DNA of 64,000 nucleotides from Echria macrotheca (lineage: Eukaryota > Ascomycota > Sordariomycetes > Sordariales > Schizotheciaceae). Below are positions 33,620-45,489 of the stretch, piece by piece. Below the pieces are notes generated by a model. That model was not told the origin of the DNA, ran no database searches, and saw only the letters and a list, made by a program, of their open reading frames with translations. Location of the stretch: contig MU839832.1 in assembly GCA_030411725.1 (NCBI GenBank), positions 1,426,001 through 1,490,000 of the forward strand, given 5' to 3'. Positions within the stretch are counted from its first letter, which is position 1; each line of letters begins with the position of its first letter. The translations under genes were made by a program, and so were the position numbers.

Positions 33620-34757
33620 GGTGTTTATTAACGAGGGGATGAAGTTGAATGGATAGTGAGTGAATGAGTGAATGAGTGACCGAGTGCCGATGCGAGGTGA
33701 CGAGGAAGGAGTTTGAGAACGGAATACAAGACGATATTTATGTTTATTCTGTTCGGTGCTCAACACCGTGGTTGACCAACACCACCAGCAACAGAAGCAA
33801 GGCATACATCTTCCAGAATTCCACCGACCTCAGGATGCCCGGTTTGCCCACATCATTTCCACTTCTCCCATCTGACATTCCAATCCACCACCGTCTTCAC
33901 GTCACCACAAAAACAGCCAACACTGCCTGCGCCCCCAAAACCGCCAGATACCCAACATCATGCGATCATCACCATCGCAAAGCCGATGGGAAGACTCCAA
34001 AATCAAAAGTCTTGGCAACCCTAGCCTGGGCTTTCTCCGTTCTTTTCTCCGTCTTTGTGTGAGTTGAGGTCGGGCGTTCGAGGTTGAATCGCCCATCGAT
34101 ATCGCCTAGCTCATCTTAGCCATTGGCGAATAGGAAATCAGAATGATGCAGCGGTGTCGGACTTTTTTGCGAGGCGTGGCCGCGGCTGGGATGATGAGGA
34201 GGTTGTCGCTGTCCAATCAGCGTTTACGACTCAGGGGAGCTGGACCCGGCAAGTTCCGGGCCTTGTGGTTGGGATTGGTGGTTGCTTCGATCGGTGTTCT
34301 AGACCTTTTCCTCTTTTTTTTTTTTTTTTTTTAGATTTCTTTTCTATTTTCCGCCTTCTGATGTCTAGTTCTGCGCTACCGTGGTGTTTGTTGAGGAATG
34401 TTGAACTAAGGAGAAATCTGCAACCCTGAACGCTTATTATTGACGCCGACAGCTGACAGGCACTCGCCCCTGGAAGAATGGTGGGCGGTTCTTTCTTGAG
34501 ACGACTTTCGAGTTGATACCGTTGCATTACGATCTTGCAAACGAGCCCATCACTGGATAGAGATTCGTGGCATTCAAGGACTGAGATGTCCTTTTCTTCT
34601 TTTTTTTTCCGGTTCTCATGAGGATGTCATGGGGACTCAAAAAAACCACCGTTAGCACCATGTTCCTCTCAAAGGACTACTCCTTGCCCCTACTAACGGT
34701 GCCTACCCATCAAAACCAACCATCGAGTATCCAAACGCGATGCGAAGAAAGCACATA
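33620..34757. other. Intergenic
   Basis: About 1.1 kb upstream of the preceding gene and downstream of the giant NLR. It has a poly-T run near 34314-34332 and short frames only. Confidence 0.45.
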
Positions 34758-37700
34758 CTACACCCCCCTTTCCAGACCCAAAATTGCCTCCCTCATCCCC
34801 TCCTCATCCCGTCTCTGATACACCCGCGTTACCAATCTGCGCATGCGCTCGGTAAACACCACCGTCCGTCCCAACCTCCGCATCGCCTCCACAAACTCAG
34901 CCCGTCTCTCTTTGACATCATCCCACCGCTTCTCCGTCCCATCCTCCCCGTCCCCACCAAACGCAGCGATAAACATCGCCTCACTAACTTCCACCTCCGG
35001 CGCCCGCCCCAACAACTTCTCCATGACCAAGATCCGCTGCCCGTCACCATACGCCTTCAGCGCAGCAAGCACACTCTCCGGCCCAGGACGGCACGTCGGA
35101 TCAAACCCGAGGAGCAAGTCGACCATATCCCCAACCTCCCGACAGTCCGCCGCCGCCGCCGCCGAGAGCGCGCCCGACGTAACCGCCAACCCGCGCTCCG
35201 CACGATCCAGAACAAACTCGAGATCCCTGAGCGGCGTGGTCCGCGACGAGGCGGCCGCCTCGATCATGGCGGATGTCACCCTGAGCTGCGCGTTGCGCTC
35301 CCAAAGCATCTCGAGCGGTGGCCGCTGGGGGCGCCAGCTTGGGTAGTTGGGCACGCTGAGCACGGCGAGCGCGAGATCCTCCGTGATGGGGATGTCCTTG
35401 TCGTACCCGATCAGCGCGGCGACGCAGCTACGTGTCTGCTGCGCGCGGATGATGTCCGGCGTGATGGGGCATATCGGTGGTGTGTCGAGGAGGACCGCCA
35501 TTACGTCCTCGCACTGGCAAGCCTTGAGCATGGCTGCCGTTACGCCGGCGGCTCCTCTCCTGGATAGCAGGCCCCGAGCGTCGGGCTCTTGTTTTATGTG
35601 CTTGAGGGCTGTTGCGATGGCGGCATCAGACGGGATGAAATGCTCGTCGAGCGAGTAGAGCTGCTCGAAGATCTTGGCCTTGTATCCCGACAAGCGCTGA
35701 TACGCCCCGGCAGCGGCGATGACGTCCCTATCCTGCACGCGCGCGTCCTTGGAGAGACGCACTATGACAGAGAGTAGGGTCTCCTCTTCTTGGTCTTCAT
35801 CCCCCGACCCGTCGTCCGATGAGTCGCGGCCACGCCTCATCCAGGACATTGTGTTCCCGCGAATGAGTTGCCGCGCCGCAATGGTCAGGGGCGTCTCGCC
35901 CTCTCCATTCTCAGCGTTGACGTCTGCGCCGTGAATAAGCAGCTTTTCCACGATCCCCTTGTTGTATCGATGGCAGGCTAAGTGCAGCGCGGTTCCGAGC
36001 TCCGGATGCACGAAATGCACGTCGGCTCCGCGCTCCAGAAGAATCTCTGCCGTCCGGGTGTGATCTCCAAACCCATGACTCGCCCAAAGGGAGGCAAGCA
36101 GTGCAGTATCCCAATATCCGCCGCGGATATCCACGTCGGTTCCATTGTCGAGGAAGGCGGTGGTCATCGCTGGACTGCCGATGAAAGCGGCCAGGTGCAA
36201 GGCCGTCCCGAAATTCCCACAGTCTTCAGCGGGAGCAACACCAGAGCGCACAAGAAGGCGGGCAATCTCCTCGCAGCACGAGATCAGTCTTGTTCGATAC
36301 TCTTGCTCTTGCCGTGAAGGCCCAGAGCCCCCGAAATCAGCATATTCCGGTGGGATGACGATTCTGTACCGGTCTCTAAGTGGTAGCTGAGCAATCAGCT
36401 GTTCGATACCACCCAGCTCCGTTTTTCCGTTTTGCTCAACGTCTTCCGTCTCTTGCGGCCAGGAATCGCTGCCGATCACGCCCCTAAGAAACGGTGTGGC
36501 ACAACTTGTCAATGCTGCAAGCAGTGGGCTCCCTTGGCCTGGCAGTACCATCTTTGGATCGGCACCATGCTCAAGCAACAGTTGCACGATTCCCGGTCGG
36601 AGGTAGGCGCTCGCTGCGGGGAGACCACACCCATTGCCAATCAACGTGTTGTGTCCGGCCGCAGAACCCAGGAACTCACGAACAGTTGAAGCACATCCCG
36701 CAGCACAGGCTTTGACAATGTATGTTTCGTTGAGGGGAACGTAGTCCAGCAGCCGCAGGAACAGCTCTTCATCGGTTCGCTGTATGGCGACCTCCATAGC
36801 TTCATCAATTGTTGCCAAGGGGGCCTCGGTGCGGAGCAGACTTCCGACAAGGAGATCGAGCATGTACAACTGGCGATTCAGACAAGCCACAATGAGAGCA
36901 TTTCCGCTTGTCCCAGGCGTGTTAACCGAGGCACCCGCGTGGAGGAGCAGCTGGACAGTCTCAACGCTTCCTGACGCAACTCCGAGACAGAGCGGAGTAT
37001 CTTGGACATCACCGACGCCGCCGCGCTGGTTGGCATCCGCTCCGTGATCCAGAAGGAGCCGGACGACCTCGACATGTCCCCCGGCGCTCGCAACATGTAT
37101 CGGGATGCCGATTTGTGTGGCGCCCGAAACCGAGGCTCCCGCACCGATCAGCACCCGGGCCCCTGCGACGTTGCCCGCCTCGCAGGCATGTACCAGAGCC
37201 TGCGAGATGCCGGCCGTGTCGTCTTTGAACAGTTTGACGTCTTCAACGAGTGGCCGAAGCAAATCTGCGTTCCTGGAATACTTGGCCGCCAGATCGAGAA
37301 CGGTCTTAGTTGTTTTCCGAGTTTTCCGGTGGATGTCGGCCCCATGGCGAATAAGAAGTCGAACGGCCTCGGCATGACTGCCCACAGATGCCGCCCGAAC
37401 GGCCGTCTGGTGTTCTCCCTGCAGAGCGTTGACATCGGCACCGGCCCGGATTAGCGCCTCAATCAGCGCGGAATGTCCCTTTCGAGCAGCAGCCTGTAAT
37501 GGCGTGCCGTAGTAGCCGCCGGTCGAGTTCACGTCGGCTTTCCGATCCAGAAGCAAGCGGACGAGATCATGATGGCCTGCAAAAGCAGCCATCTGAAGAA
37601 GCAAACCAGCCCCCTCGGCAGTTGCTTTGGCGTCGGGGTATATTTGCAGGAGCAGTTCAATAACAGCCCCGGCTCCCGCTGTCAGGACGTAGTCGACGGA

Positions 37701-40700
37701 AGGCGAGTCCTCGAATTGTCCGTCGACGTCCCAACGCCCCGATTTGGTGAATCTTTTAAAAGCCTCTGCCATCACCCTCTCAGACCAGTCACTACCAGGC
37801 TTTGGAATGGATGCGCCAGCCTCGAGTAGCTTTTTCACCACCTGAGCCGCATCCAGCTCTCGAAGAACCGCAAGATGGATGGGTGCAGGTGGCGTGCAGG
37901 GCTTGTTAGGGTTGGCCCCGGCACGTAAGAGCCCTTCCACAACACCTGGTGGGCACAGCCGGGCCGCAACCTGAAGCGGGAGCTCTGATCGGCCGCCTTC
38001 ATCGTTGGGGTCCGCGCCCCGGTCGAGAAGGTATAGAACAATCTGCTGGTGATGCGTCTCATGATTTCCCTCCGAGTTGCTGAAGAACCATGATTCGCTG
38101 TGCCTTTTCTGGAATCGCTCAAAGCCCCGAAGGGCAGCCTGTAGAGGCGTGATAAGGGAGGCGTCCGCGTCTGCCTCGGCTTCGTACACAAATCTCGAGG
38201 GGGCGCGCACCTCCTCGACCCGGGCGTTGATATCCGCTAACGGCGCGAGAATCTTGACGATTGCCAGATGACCATTCAAACTCGCCGTAGTCAGTGCTCG
38301 CGTGATGGTGACCGTGCTGTGTTCCATTTCCGTCGCGGACGGTAGCAACAACTCGACGATTTCCCGCTTGCCATTCCCGGCTGCGTATGCAAGCGTTTCA
38401 GGGGTCAAGAGGTCTTTGATGTTCGCTCCAAACTCGTCGCAAAAGAGCTGGACCGTCTCGGTGTGGCCCCATGCTGCCGCTGACGTGAAGCCCCTGGCAA
38501 GCCTGTGGATATCGAGATGCCGTCTGTGCTGGGATCCGAAAATGATCGATACCATGCGCGTATCGCCACATTCACTCGCCTTCTGAAAGTCCGTGGCCAC
38601 TTTCGCCTCGGCAAGATCTTCACGGCGGTACTGCCGTGCGACTAACTTGGTATCGATCAGAGCCTGTAGCGCATCCCATTTCCCCGCAGAACATAAAGGT
38701 CGGACCAGTTCCAGCAGAAACCCGGCCATCTCTTCGTCGTGATTACGACACGCATCCAGGATAGCAGGTCGAACTCGCGATGCTGCCGGGTTCGTTGGGG
38801 GGAGGCTATCGAAGAGGATCCTGACCACGGTCCGATGGCCCTGTTTCGCTGCCGCCCGGAGGGCGGCCTCAACCTCCGCATTCGGGATGCCCATGGCCTC
38901 TTTCTTTGCCAAGAGAACCTTCACGGTCGCCTCGTGACCTGCGGCTGCGGCCGCCTCCAATGGATAATTCTGTCGCTCTTCCGAAGAACCCCAGCGCTTG
39001 GACCAGTACTGATACGCTTGCGTTGTCGTCTTGGGTGGATTGTCCCCTTGAAGAAATTGAAAAATGTCTCCAAGATCAGAGCCAGGATCCAAGGGTTGCC
39101 TTTCTCCTTCTCTGCGGTGTTTCCGAGCCCACCAATCGTAATCTTCCTCGTCTCGCTCGCCCTGGCGACGCGGAGATGCCATCCTCAGGAGGTTTCTGTA
39201 TGGACACGGTCCTTCCTCGAGGAACTCAGGGCCAGGAGGCTCCTCGTAGAACTTGTATCCCCTGTCCAGCAACAGCGTAACGATGCCGTGATGGCCCCCC
39301 TCAGCGGCCGCGTGGAACGCATCCCGGGAGAAGCCCGACACGTGGACCTCTGCTCCAGCATCTAGAAGAAGCTCGACACAGTCCCGATGGCCGTAATACG
39401 CGGCCGCCTGGAGAGCACTCCCAAAGTGTCCGCCGGCTTGGTTGACGTCTGCGCCTTCGGTGACCAGGAACTGGAGAATCCGATTGTGCCCGCGAACCGC
39501 CGCGGCCTGGAGCGCGGGACCGAAAGGGCCGTTTGCCTTGATATCAGCTCCGCGACTGACCAGCAGTTGGACAACCCGCTCGTGGCCCATGAGGCTGGCT
39601 GCGCGTAAGGGGAGGCCCAGCACCCCGGCGGTTTCGGTTGACATGCCGAGGTCTAGAAGGAACACGAGAATTTCGTGGTGTCCATATATGGCTGCTGTTG
39701 AAACCGCATCAGGTGGCAGAAGAGACTGATCCTCAGGCTTCCGCCCGAGGAAGCGCTTGAGTACACCTAGCTGTCCGCCTATTATGGCTTTTGCCGTCCT
39801 GGCGTGCATCTTGTCCTGAGTGGGGACTGCTCCGTAGCGGTCGGATAACGGAGGACATTGAAGAATGTTCAGTACGTCGACAAACCCCGAAAGGGCCGCA
39901 CCTTGAACTGCGGCGTCGTAATCCTCCTGGGACTGTATGGTCGACCCCTCTTTGATTAAGAATATCGCGATACTCTCGTGGCCCCCCATATACGCCGCTT
40001 CAAGGGCATTAGTGAACTTGCTTCCGGTCGAAGATGTTGCGTCTCGCTGTAGCAGTCCATCGACAACTTCAAGGCTCTCGCCGTAGAAACAGGCAGCGTG
40101 CAGTGCACTCCCGAGCCTTCCGCACTCGATATTCGGGCCAGCCCCTTGCTCAAGCAGCCAGCTTACAGCTTCTTCATTCCCGGCGGCCGAGGCAATATAC
40201 AACGCTGTATGCCCCTTGTCGTTTTTCTGGTCCCAGAACCCGGGGGAGGCATCAGCCAATAAGACACGCATCAAATCCACGAGGCCATAGATAGCTGCGA
40301 GAAATAGAGGCGTCAAGCTCTCGCTGCTCAGTGCTCCTAGTTGTTTCTTCAGTGGGTGGTCGTCTCGCAGCGACGAAGCAATTTCCTGCACGCCGTCCAG
40401 CCAAATTTCGAACGACAAGCTTATCTCCGCCTCATCGAACACAAACGAGTTCATGAGTTCGGTGAGAGCAGGCTCTCTCGGCTCCACCGCGCGGTAGTGA
40501 CTCGGCCAGTACAGCGCCGCGTAGAGATATAAATCGGTTGCCGGTCCGGCAGATAGATCCAGGTCGGTTGATGGGCCGTGTAAACATGATTGGAGGCAGC
40601 TCTCGGCAAGGCGGCTGTGCGCCGCCGTGGGTGCAAACAGCTCCTTTGTCCGAAGGAAGTCCTGGACTGACTGGTGTGCGAACCGCAAAACGTCGCATCG

Positions 40701-42672
40701 CGTGTCCAATGTGACCAGATTCAAGCAGATATCGACAAGCTCTTGAGGGCTAGATATGGAAGCCTCGGATATTTCGGACACAGCTGTGATAAGTGCGGCT
40801 GGACGGAGCGGCTCTTTCATGAAAAGCAACCATGAGAAAGTCTTGGTTGCAATTTCAGATGCAGTAGTGTTGTCTTCCAGGATGCGGCTGAAGTTTTTTT
40901 CGTATAAGTCATTCACGCTGTCCAACATCTCGGCCGATAGCGCTCCGATGATGTCGTCTGAGTGTTTCTTCCGGCAGAGACTGTCAATCTGAAGCTTTAC
41001 CCAGAGGAACCTGCCATAGAGTTAACACAAAGTGCCTAGTGTAGTCCTCATCATGGATGAGACTCACATCTCGCCAGCCCCTGAAATCAGTCTTTCCGCA
41101 ACTTGGTCACGCAGCGCCGCAGGTACACCTCCGTTGAGCATTCGTTTATGAGCGATGGCATCGTCGACCTGTTGGCCCACATATGTCTTCATGTCCGATT
41201 CAGTGTCCTCGCTTGTAATGTTTATCCGCCGTGCTGACGGCAGCAAGCCGAAGATCTGTCCGTCGTTTCTGCTGGTGAGAAATATCTTGACGACGTTATC
41301 GGATTCTTCGACCATCCGATCAAGTGCTGACAGGAGCTGATGTCTACTTTCCTCGTTGATCTCATCAAGGGCGTCGATGACGATCGTCAGGGGATCCTCG
41401 CTCGCCAGATCCAAAATCCGCTCAACGGACTCCTTTAATCTCAACTTTGCGACATCAAGGCCGCCTGTTTTAGCCTCTGCAACGCGGCATTCATAGGCTG
41501 CCAGAAGGGAACCCCGGACTTTACCATTTTGCGTGTCGATTGCTAGCTGGCGGAGGATGCATCGCAGAATCTCCTCTGGGGACGCACGCTCCGGCTCTGC
41601 CTCGGAGTCAGCGCAGTAGAAATACGCAAACGGGGCGGCAAGCGGCTGTTTCTTGGACGAGGCAAGAAGTGTATCGACGACCGCCGAACAGAGAGTGCTC
41701 TTGCCGGAACCCGGTATTCCATGCAGAAGAAGGATGGATGAGGAGCTCGACATGACCCAGTCCTCGTATTCCGCATGCCGAAGCAGCCATGCTCCAGTCT
41801 CATCCAGTCTAGCTTCCGCCCGAAGCTCATGGTGTCTGGAGTAGTCCACAGTAGAAAGCCAGGTCAGGAGTTTGTGGCGGTTTTGCTCGTCGAGCTCTTT
41901 CGCCGACGCGATCGTCTGATCAGACAGACGGATGAGGACACTTTCCAGGGACCGAAGCGTGTTCGAATCGACCAAGCTTGCAAACTTTAGGACCTCGGCC
42001 TCGCGGGTTTGAATCTTCTTCATCTGCTCGTGGTCACCGATTCGAAAGGTGCTTTTGGCTATGCGGACTAGCAGAAGGCTGTTAGCAACATGAAGCAGCG
42101 AGGTGGATTTTGGATTACCTACCAAGCGCTGGCTCCGCAAAGAAGCCAACAGAGTTACCAAGAAGGGTCAAAACTTCGGCATACATTGCTGTGAGGGCAT
42201 CTTTCAGGGAGGTGGCGTCTGTCTGCGCGCGGCCCTCCAGATAGACGGTCTCAAACTGGCGGTAGCGGGCAATCAGACGCGAGACGACCTCGAGATCGTT
42301 GAGCATACTCCCAAAAACCTGCACGTCGTTGACTGCCACCTGAAGCAGAAAACGCACCGCCATCCAAGGCAGGGAGGCGTTGGACGCGTCGCACTGGACG
42401 GCGGTGTCTCCGACTGCCTTGAAGAGATTGACCCATTTGACGATCTTCTCGAGGACATCGCGCAGGACGATTTCGTCCCCGTTGGATCGTTTGAACTTCC
42501 ATCGCTTCCGCAGACAGAGCTGTCGTTTCTCTTCGGCTGCCGCGAGCACCGCGGCCAGAACATCGCGCTTGTGGGTAACTGCGGTTCCCAGCTGGGCGCG
42601 AAGGTTGGGGTGAAGCGACGCCAGGGCCTCGTGCCAGAGCGAGTCGCCTTGGTTGAGCACGGGGACGGTCAT
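34758..42672 (-). CDS. Giant NLR: helical N-terminal domain, NACHT ATPase, ankyrin array
   Basis: Exons 42672-42123, 42067-41068 and 41010-34758 give 2600 residues. The N-terminal domain (about 10-160; WKFKRSNGDEIVLRDVLEKI, LPWMAVRFLLQ) is of the kind annotated DUF7708/NACHT_N in fungal NLRs. The NACHT domain has Walker A HGIPGSGKST near residue 300, Walker B LTIVIDALDE near 409, and FLTSR (sensor 1-like) beyond. A helical region follows (FLWVKLQIDSL; FAHQSVQDFL). From about 745 on there are roughly three dozen ankyrin repeats (for example GHERVVQLLVSRGADI, LGTALHLACHRYNKGI). The last 250 residues are degenerate helical repeats. Such proteins bind a ligand, oligomerise through NACHT and trigger regulated cell death or defence. 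The start is the first ATG; the frame upstream opens with TTG. Confidence 0.9.
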
Positions 42673-43780
42673 GGTGATTGGTAGTGAAGCCAAGAAATGG
42701 CAAACTGGTGGTGCCTGGGAGGCCGCTCCTGAGCCTGCTCCCAATGCCGCCGAACGATTGTCGTTATTTTATTAGGGGCCTAGTGCTTCGCATGAGGCCG
42801 TTGTGATCAAAATACTGACGATAAAAGGACTCGGGACATATTTGGACGGCGCTAAGTTGTGGCGGGTTGCAGGCAGCCGACGAAGAAGGTCTTGACTCCG
42901 CCCCTCGTGTTGTGGAGAGGGGTTGCACAACCATGTTGGGCTCGCTGCAATTACTGATGGGCGCCTAATTATCGCCCAAAGAGATCCAGTTAGATGTGAA
43001 TCGACCCGCTTTCGAGCAAAGTTTTCAGCTTGGCGAAAGCAGCGGTCTCAGAGTCAGCATTCACCGGGGCAGTGATGGAATGGACTCAGAAGCGTACATG
43101 AATTTTCTCGTGGGTGAACAGATTGAAGACGAGCCAGGATGAAACCGGTGGATACCACGGATCGCGGCGACAAGCCGGAGACGAGGTCCTTGACTTGTTG
43201 AGGGTATATAGGTTCAAAAGACCCCCCTCCTAATATCTCCTCCTCCGGATCCGAGGAAATGGTGCAGCGGGTAACCGCGACAGCAGAGTGCACCTGCGCC
43301 CGTGGATCGAAGCCTAAGACATACCGCCTCTACCGGAGGGGGGGAGACCCGTCATCTAGTGATGGTGCGAGGCGACTCGCACCTGAGGATGGCGCAATTT
43401 TTTTCGATCTTCTTTTTCTTCCGGATTTCCACTTTCTTGTGGTCCCATTTAGTTTCTCGTCTCATTGTTGTGGTCGCGTTGGTGGATGGAATAGAATGGG
43501 TGACGCCCGGACGAGAGGTGATGTGTCGATGGGAACCTCTTGCCCCGGGCTGGAAGTTTTCAACTTTTGGAGGTCGACTGTTCAATTCTTACGACTCACA
43601 CTTTTTATTGATAAGCAATCCAACAAGCAAGCATCCCATTCCAGGTCTGAAGAGCAGACTTTACAGTAGCCATGCGCAGGTCCTAGCCTCTGTTTATCCG
43701 TTCTCATCTCGTCACCTTGGCCATTCCCGACGAGACGCTCCCTTCGAACCAAAGCAAACACAGGTAAAAGTTGGGGAAGA
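42673..43780. other. NLR promoter region / P450 3' flank
   Basis: About 1.1 kb without a convincing gene. The open frames on the plus strand (43259-43919) show no known motif. Confidence 0.45.
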
Positions 43781-45489
43781 TCATGCCCGCTTTCTGATCT
43801 TGGCCTCCAGCCCTTCCTGCCTAGGAAACCAGCTGGCAATAACCTTCCACTCCTTCTTCGGGTCCGCTAGCTCGATATCATACAACACCGCCAGCGTCGC
43901 GACCACCTTGTACACTTGAATCAGACCCATATGCTTCCCAATACAGATTCGGCTGCCTCCACCAAAGCTGAGATCCGCGTTGCTCAACTCTCGCAGACGG
44001 TCGGCGTAGGCAGAATCCGACTCGCCATCGGCTTGGAGCCATCGCTCGGGCCGGAACTCCTCGGCGTCATCGCCCCAGACCTTCTTGTTGCGGCAGATGA
44101 CATACGGATTGAATGCCAAGATAGTATTCTCAGGCACCGTAGAGTGGTCAGGGAAGCGGACGCCGCCCGGCGGTACGAACCGTTCGAGGGAGAGCGAAAC
44201 ACCGGGAAGATAGCGCAAGGCCTCGCGGACGAGGGCATCTAGGTAGGGCACAGCACGGGTGGTTTTGAAGGAGAGCGGGCATTGTTCTTTGGTCAGTCCG
44301 GCGGCAGCGAGTTCCGAACGCAGCCGCGTCCAGACCCCCGGTGTCTTGAGACCATAGTAGATGGCAGACCGGATCGTGATGGCTGTCGTGTCGGCGCCGG
44401 CGATCATGTTGATCATGAGCCAGCTGACGATCTGGTTTTCGTTGACGCTTTCGGGATTGGCTTGCTTGGCCTCGATAAAGCGGTCGAGGTAATCGGGCTG
44501 AGCAGCGTCATGCGTTGCCGTGTCGGCGCCCTGGTATCGGTCAATCAGGTGCTTAACGCTGATGCCAGCGATGGTACCGAAGCCTGGCGGACCAAAGACG
44601 CGGTAGATGGGGTTCTTGTCAAAGACGTAGTCTAGCCACGGGATGCAGCCGACCCAGGAGAAGTAGTCGAGCGCTTTCTCGGCGTCCCCGAGCGTGCCGT
44701 CAAAATCACGTCCGGTCGAGAGATAGCCGATGGGTTCGCTGAACGTCACCATGCCGACCACGTCCCATGTGTCTGTCAGGTTAGCTGGTGCGTCCTTTGG
44801 CTTGCGAGAACACGTACAGTACAAGATCCAGTTTCCCAGATTGAAAGGCTTGCCGGCCACAGCGCCCGTCGTGAATCGCTTCTCTAGCTCGTCGCAGAGC
44901 TGGCGGATAGTCTTGTCTATGAGCGGCTCGAGCGAGGCCACGCCGTTAGGCGAATAGTATTTCGAGATTGGTTTCTTCTCGGCCGCATGCTTGTCCGGGT
45001 CAATCTGGCTGAAGAGGTTGTACACGACATGACCGTCAACGAGCGCGCTGCTGGCCAGATAGTACCCGGTCTATCATATTAGCGGCGAGCAGAACTTTGT
45101 CGCGAGAGAAACCCACCTTCTTCCAATCGCCCTTGATGTTGAAGACGGTCTTTATCAGCTCGGGATAGTCGACGTCGAGGGCGTTTGGTCCGATGCGCAC
45201 GACCGGGCCGTATTTCTTGTGCAGCACTGCGAGATCCAGATGAAAGTGCCCTCGCGATATGCGGTAGAGGCGCCAGAGGTTGGTGAACTCTGCCGTTGTC
45301 GTTAGTGAGATCGCAACTGTCGAAGGGGACGAACTGACTGGCAATGATGGGACCTGGGTACCGCCGCAGCGGGGAGCTGAGGTACGACACAGCGAGGTAA
45401 ACCCAGATGGCCAGCACCGAGCCGCCGAGCCACAGCTGGAGGGTGTCGCCCTCCAGCGCGGCGAAGACAGATTCTGCCGAATAATTCAT
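43781..45489 (-). CDS. Cytochrome P450, pisatin-demethylase-like group
   Basis: Exons 45489-45339, 45289-45117, 45070-44818 and 44772-43781 give 522 residues. The last intron (44817-44773) is 45 nt, in frame and open, so a naive ORF would include 15 extra residues. It has a GTACGT donor and a GCTAAC branch word, and removing it restores the expected WILYYTWDVVG segment. Motifs: N-terminal membrane helix (about 18-38), RRYPGPIIA hinge, FTNLWRLYRISRG, the I-helix AGADTT, EALR (ExxR), PERW, and the heme loop FGGGSRICIGKH with Cys near 470. The family resembles the fungal pisatin demethylase-like P450s, ER-bound enzymes that often act on plant or fungal aromatics. No biosynthetic partner gene is adjacent. 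Confidence 0.9.

Noticed and set aside
34758..42672. Recently shuffled high-identity ankyrin repeats, as in some NLR allelic systems
   Set aside because: By eye the repeats are divergent from each other, so I do not claim ongoing repeat shuffling.
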